Below, piece by piece: positions 5,588 through 7,137 of a DNA stretch of 7,137 nt. The stretch comes from Flavobacteriales bacterium (GTDB taxonomy: Bacteria > Bacteroidota > Bacteroidia > Flavobacteriales > UBA7312): contig PKDP01000154.1 in the NCBI GenBank assembly GCA_002862585.1, positions 1 to 7,137 of the forward strand. The letters are read 5' to 3'. The notes beneath the pieces are model-generated. The model was not told the DNA's origin and did not search any database. It saw nothing but the letters and a program-made list of their open reading frames with translations. The position numbers and the translations under genes are program-made. Position 1 is the stretch's first letter; each line of letters opens with the position of its first letter.

Positions 5588-7137
5588 ATGAGTGACGCCA
5601 TAAAACACGAATGCGGGATAGCCTTTTTAAGATTACGCAAACCCCTGCAGTTTTATGCCGAAAAATACGGATCCCCCCTTTACGGAGTAAATAAAATGTG
5701 CTTGCTTATGGAAAAGCAACACAACAGAGGACAAGATGGTGCAGGTTTGGCAACCATTAAATTAGACGTTCCTGTGGGTAGCCGATACATCAGTCGTCAC
5801 CGCTCCAATGCCAGTAAGCCCATACAAGATTTGTTTGATTATGTGAATCAGCGTTTTGTGGATTTACAGCAAAATGACCCCGAAAAATTTAATGATATTA
5901 AGTGGCTTCAAGAAAACTTAGCCTTTACGGGCGAAGTGCTTTTAGGGCATTTGCGTTACGGTACATATGGTGGAAATAGCATTGAGCATTGCCACCCATT
6001 TTTAAGGCAAAATAATTGGCGAACACGTAGTTTGGTCTTGGCTGGAAACTTCAATATGACCAATGTGGACGAATTGTTCAATCAATTGGTGGAATTGGGA
6101 CAGCATCCCAAAGAAAAAGCCGATACGGTAACTATTTTGGAGAGAATAGGACACTTCTTGGATGTAGAAAATGACCGCATATACTACGACCAAAGGGAGC
6201 AGTATAACAAAAGAGAAATTTCTAATGTAATAGCCGATGAAATGGACATGAAAGATGTCCTTATCAACTCCTCCAAACATTGGGACGGCGGTTATGTGAT
6301 GAGCGGTATTGTTGGACATGGGGATGCTTTTGTGCTTCGTGATCCCGCTGGAATTCGTCCAGCCTTTTATTATGCCGATGACGAGGTGGTGGTAGCCACT
6401 TCCGAGCGTCCTGTGATACAAACTGCTTTCAATGTGCCTGCCGATAGCATTAAGGAGTTAAAACCTGGTCACGCTCTAATTATTAAGAAAGACGGCAGTT
6501 TTGAAGAGGTTTCTATTATTCCTGAATTGGAACGAAAGGCTTGTTCCTTCGAACGCATTTACTTTTCTAGAGGCAACGACCAAGATATTTATAAGGAGCG
6601 TATGAAGTTGGGAATTAAACTATGCCCAAGCATACTCGACACAATAGATTACGATTTAAAAAACACAGTATTTTCTTTCATTCCTAATACGGCTGAAGTG
6701 TCTTTTTACGGTATGATGAAAGGCATGAATAAAGCCCTAAACGAGGAAAAGACCCAAGAAATTTTAGCATTAAACAACCCAAATGAAGAGGCTATAAAAT
6801 CCATTATGTCGGCAAACATACGTGCTGAAAAGATTGCCATTAAAGACGCCAAGCTACGTACTTTCATTACACAAGACGATAGCAGAGACGATTTGGTTGC
6901 TCACGTGTATGATGTGACTTACGGCACCGTTAAGCCCACCGATAATTTGGTGATGATTGACGATAGTATTGTAAGAGGAACTACCCTCAAGCAAAGCATA
7001 CTCCGGATTTTGGATAGGCTAAACCCCATGAAGATTGTTATTGTATCTTCTGCTCCACAAATTCGATACCCCGATTGCTATGGTATTGACATGGCAAAAC
7101 TGGGCGACTTTATTGCTTTCCAAGCAGCTATTGCCCT
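5588..7137 (+). CDS. Divergent amidophosphoribosyltransferase (PurF-family) with class II glutaminase domain, 3' end outside window
   Basis: Open to the right edge; 516 codons are visible. The ATG at 5588 gives MSDAIKHECGIAF, placing the expected nucleophile Cys9 behind an eight-residue leader that would have to be cleaved, as in propeptide-type PurF. Glutaminase motifs: RGQDGAG (47-53), GHLRYGTYGG (120-129) and LAGNFNMTN (151-159). The last aligns with LAHNGNLTN of Escherichia coli PurF: oxyanion Asn101 is kept as Asn154, but Gly102 becomes Phe155. DPAGIRP (252-258) is conserved. The phosphoribosyltransferase domain has the PRPP motif VMIDDSIVRGTTL (455-467) and APQIRYPDCYGIDM. Relative to E. 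coli, there is extra sequence between RGQD and GHLRY and before RTFI (424-427), and the flexible-loop region differs. Canonical PurF transfers glutamine-derived ammonia to PRPP in the first purine step. I recall a long form near 630 residues in Bacteroidota. Whether this is the housekeeping enzyme or a paralogue cannot be decided here. Confidence 0.88.
   Translation, partial: MSDAIKHECGIAFLRLRKPLQFYAEKYGSPLYGVNKMCLLMEKQHNRGQDGAGLATIKLDVPVGSRYISRHRSNASKPIQDLFDYVNQRFVDLQQNDPEKFNDIKWLQENLAFTGEVLLGHLRYGTYGGNSIEHCHPFLRQNNWRTRSLVLAGNFNMTNVDELFNQLVELGQHPKEKADTVTILERIGHFLDVENDRIYYDQREQYNKREISNVIADEMDMKDVLINSSKHWDGGYVMSGIVGHGDAFVLRDPAGIRPAFYYADDEVVVATSERPVIQTAFNVPADSIKELKPGHALIIKKDGSFEEVSIIPELERKACSFERIYFSRGNDQDIYKERMKLGIKLCPSILDTIDYDLKNTVFSFIPNTAEVSFYGMMKGMNKALNEEKTQEILALNNPNEEAIKSIMSANIRAEKIAIKDAKLRTFITQDDSRDDLVAHVYDVTYGTVKPTDNLVMIDDSIVRGTTLKQSILRILDRLNPMKIVIVSSAPQIRYPDCYGIDMAKLGDFIAFQAAIA

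Noticed and set aside
6002..6421. Open frame of 139 codons on the minus strand
   Set aside because: Antisense to conserved PurF-family coding sequence (the glutaminase domain); no independent evidence of a gene.

Overview
The window reads as chromosomal DNA from a member of the Bacteroidota, most likely a marine-type Flavobacteriia. The reasons are low GC, short intergenic gaps, no clear Shine-Dalgarno sequences, A/T-rich start contexts, a TAnnTTTG-type -7 element, a GH92 mannosidase with appended CHB_HEX_C and F5/8-type C domains, and a long divergent PurF homologue of a form I associate with this phylum. The assignment rests on pattern recognition; no search was run.

Layout. (1) 1-1346 (+): 3' part of a GH92 alpha-mannosidase, cut by the left edge. 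(2) 1427-1672 (+): an 81-residue protein of unknown function whose sequence resembles an Sm/LSm fold. (3) 1679-3913 (-): a two-gene unit, a short-chain dehydrogenase (SDR) followed by an aldehyde dehydrogenase that looks like 2-aminomuconate-6-semialdehyde dehydrogenase. (4) 3914-3969: a 56-bp divergent intergenic region. (5) 3970-5547 (+): 3-hydroxyanthranilate 3,4-dioxygenase and 2-amino-3-carboxymuconate-6-semialdehyde decarboxylase (ACMSD). (6) 5588-7137 (+): a divergent amidophosphoribosyltransferase (PurF) family gene, cut by the right edge. No stretch above 300 bp lacks a gene. No tRNA, rRNA, insertion sequence, CRISPR array or convincing terminator hairpin was seen.

How the genes work together. 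The four central genes form a compact lower-kynurenine (tryptophan catabolic) module. The dioxygenase opens 3-hydroxyanthranilate to 2-amino-3-carboxymuconate-6-semialdehyde. ACMSD decarboxylates this before it can cyclise to quinolinate. The aldehyde dehydrogenase oxidises the product to 2-aminomuconate. Pairing the dioxygenase with ACMSD points to carbon and nitrogen recovery rather than NAD synthesis. The step after 2-aminomuconate normally needs a RidA-like deaminase (bacteria) or a reductase (the mammalian route, whose gene is not assigned as far as I know). No deaminase is present here. What is present is an SDR whose catalytic tetrad is replaced at three of four positions, which makes it the most interesting unexplained part of the window. 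The mannosidase, the small Sm-like protein and the PurF homologue appear to be unrelated neighbours.
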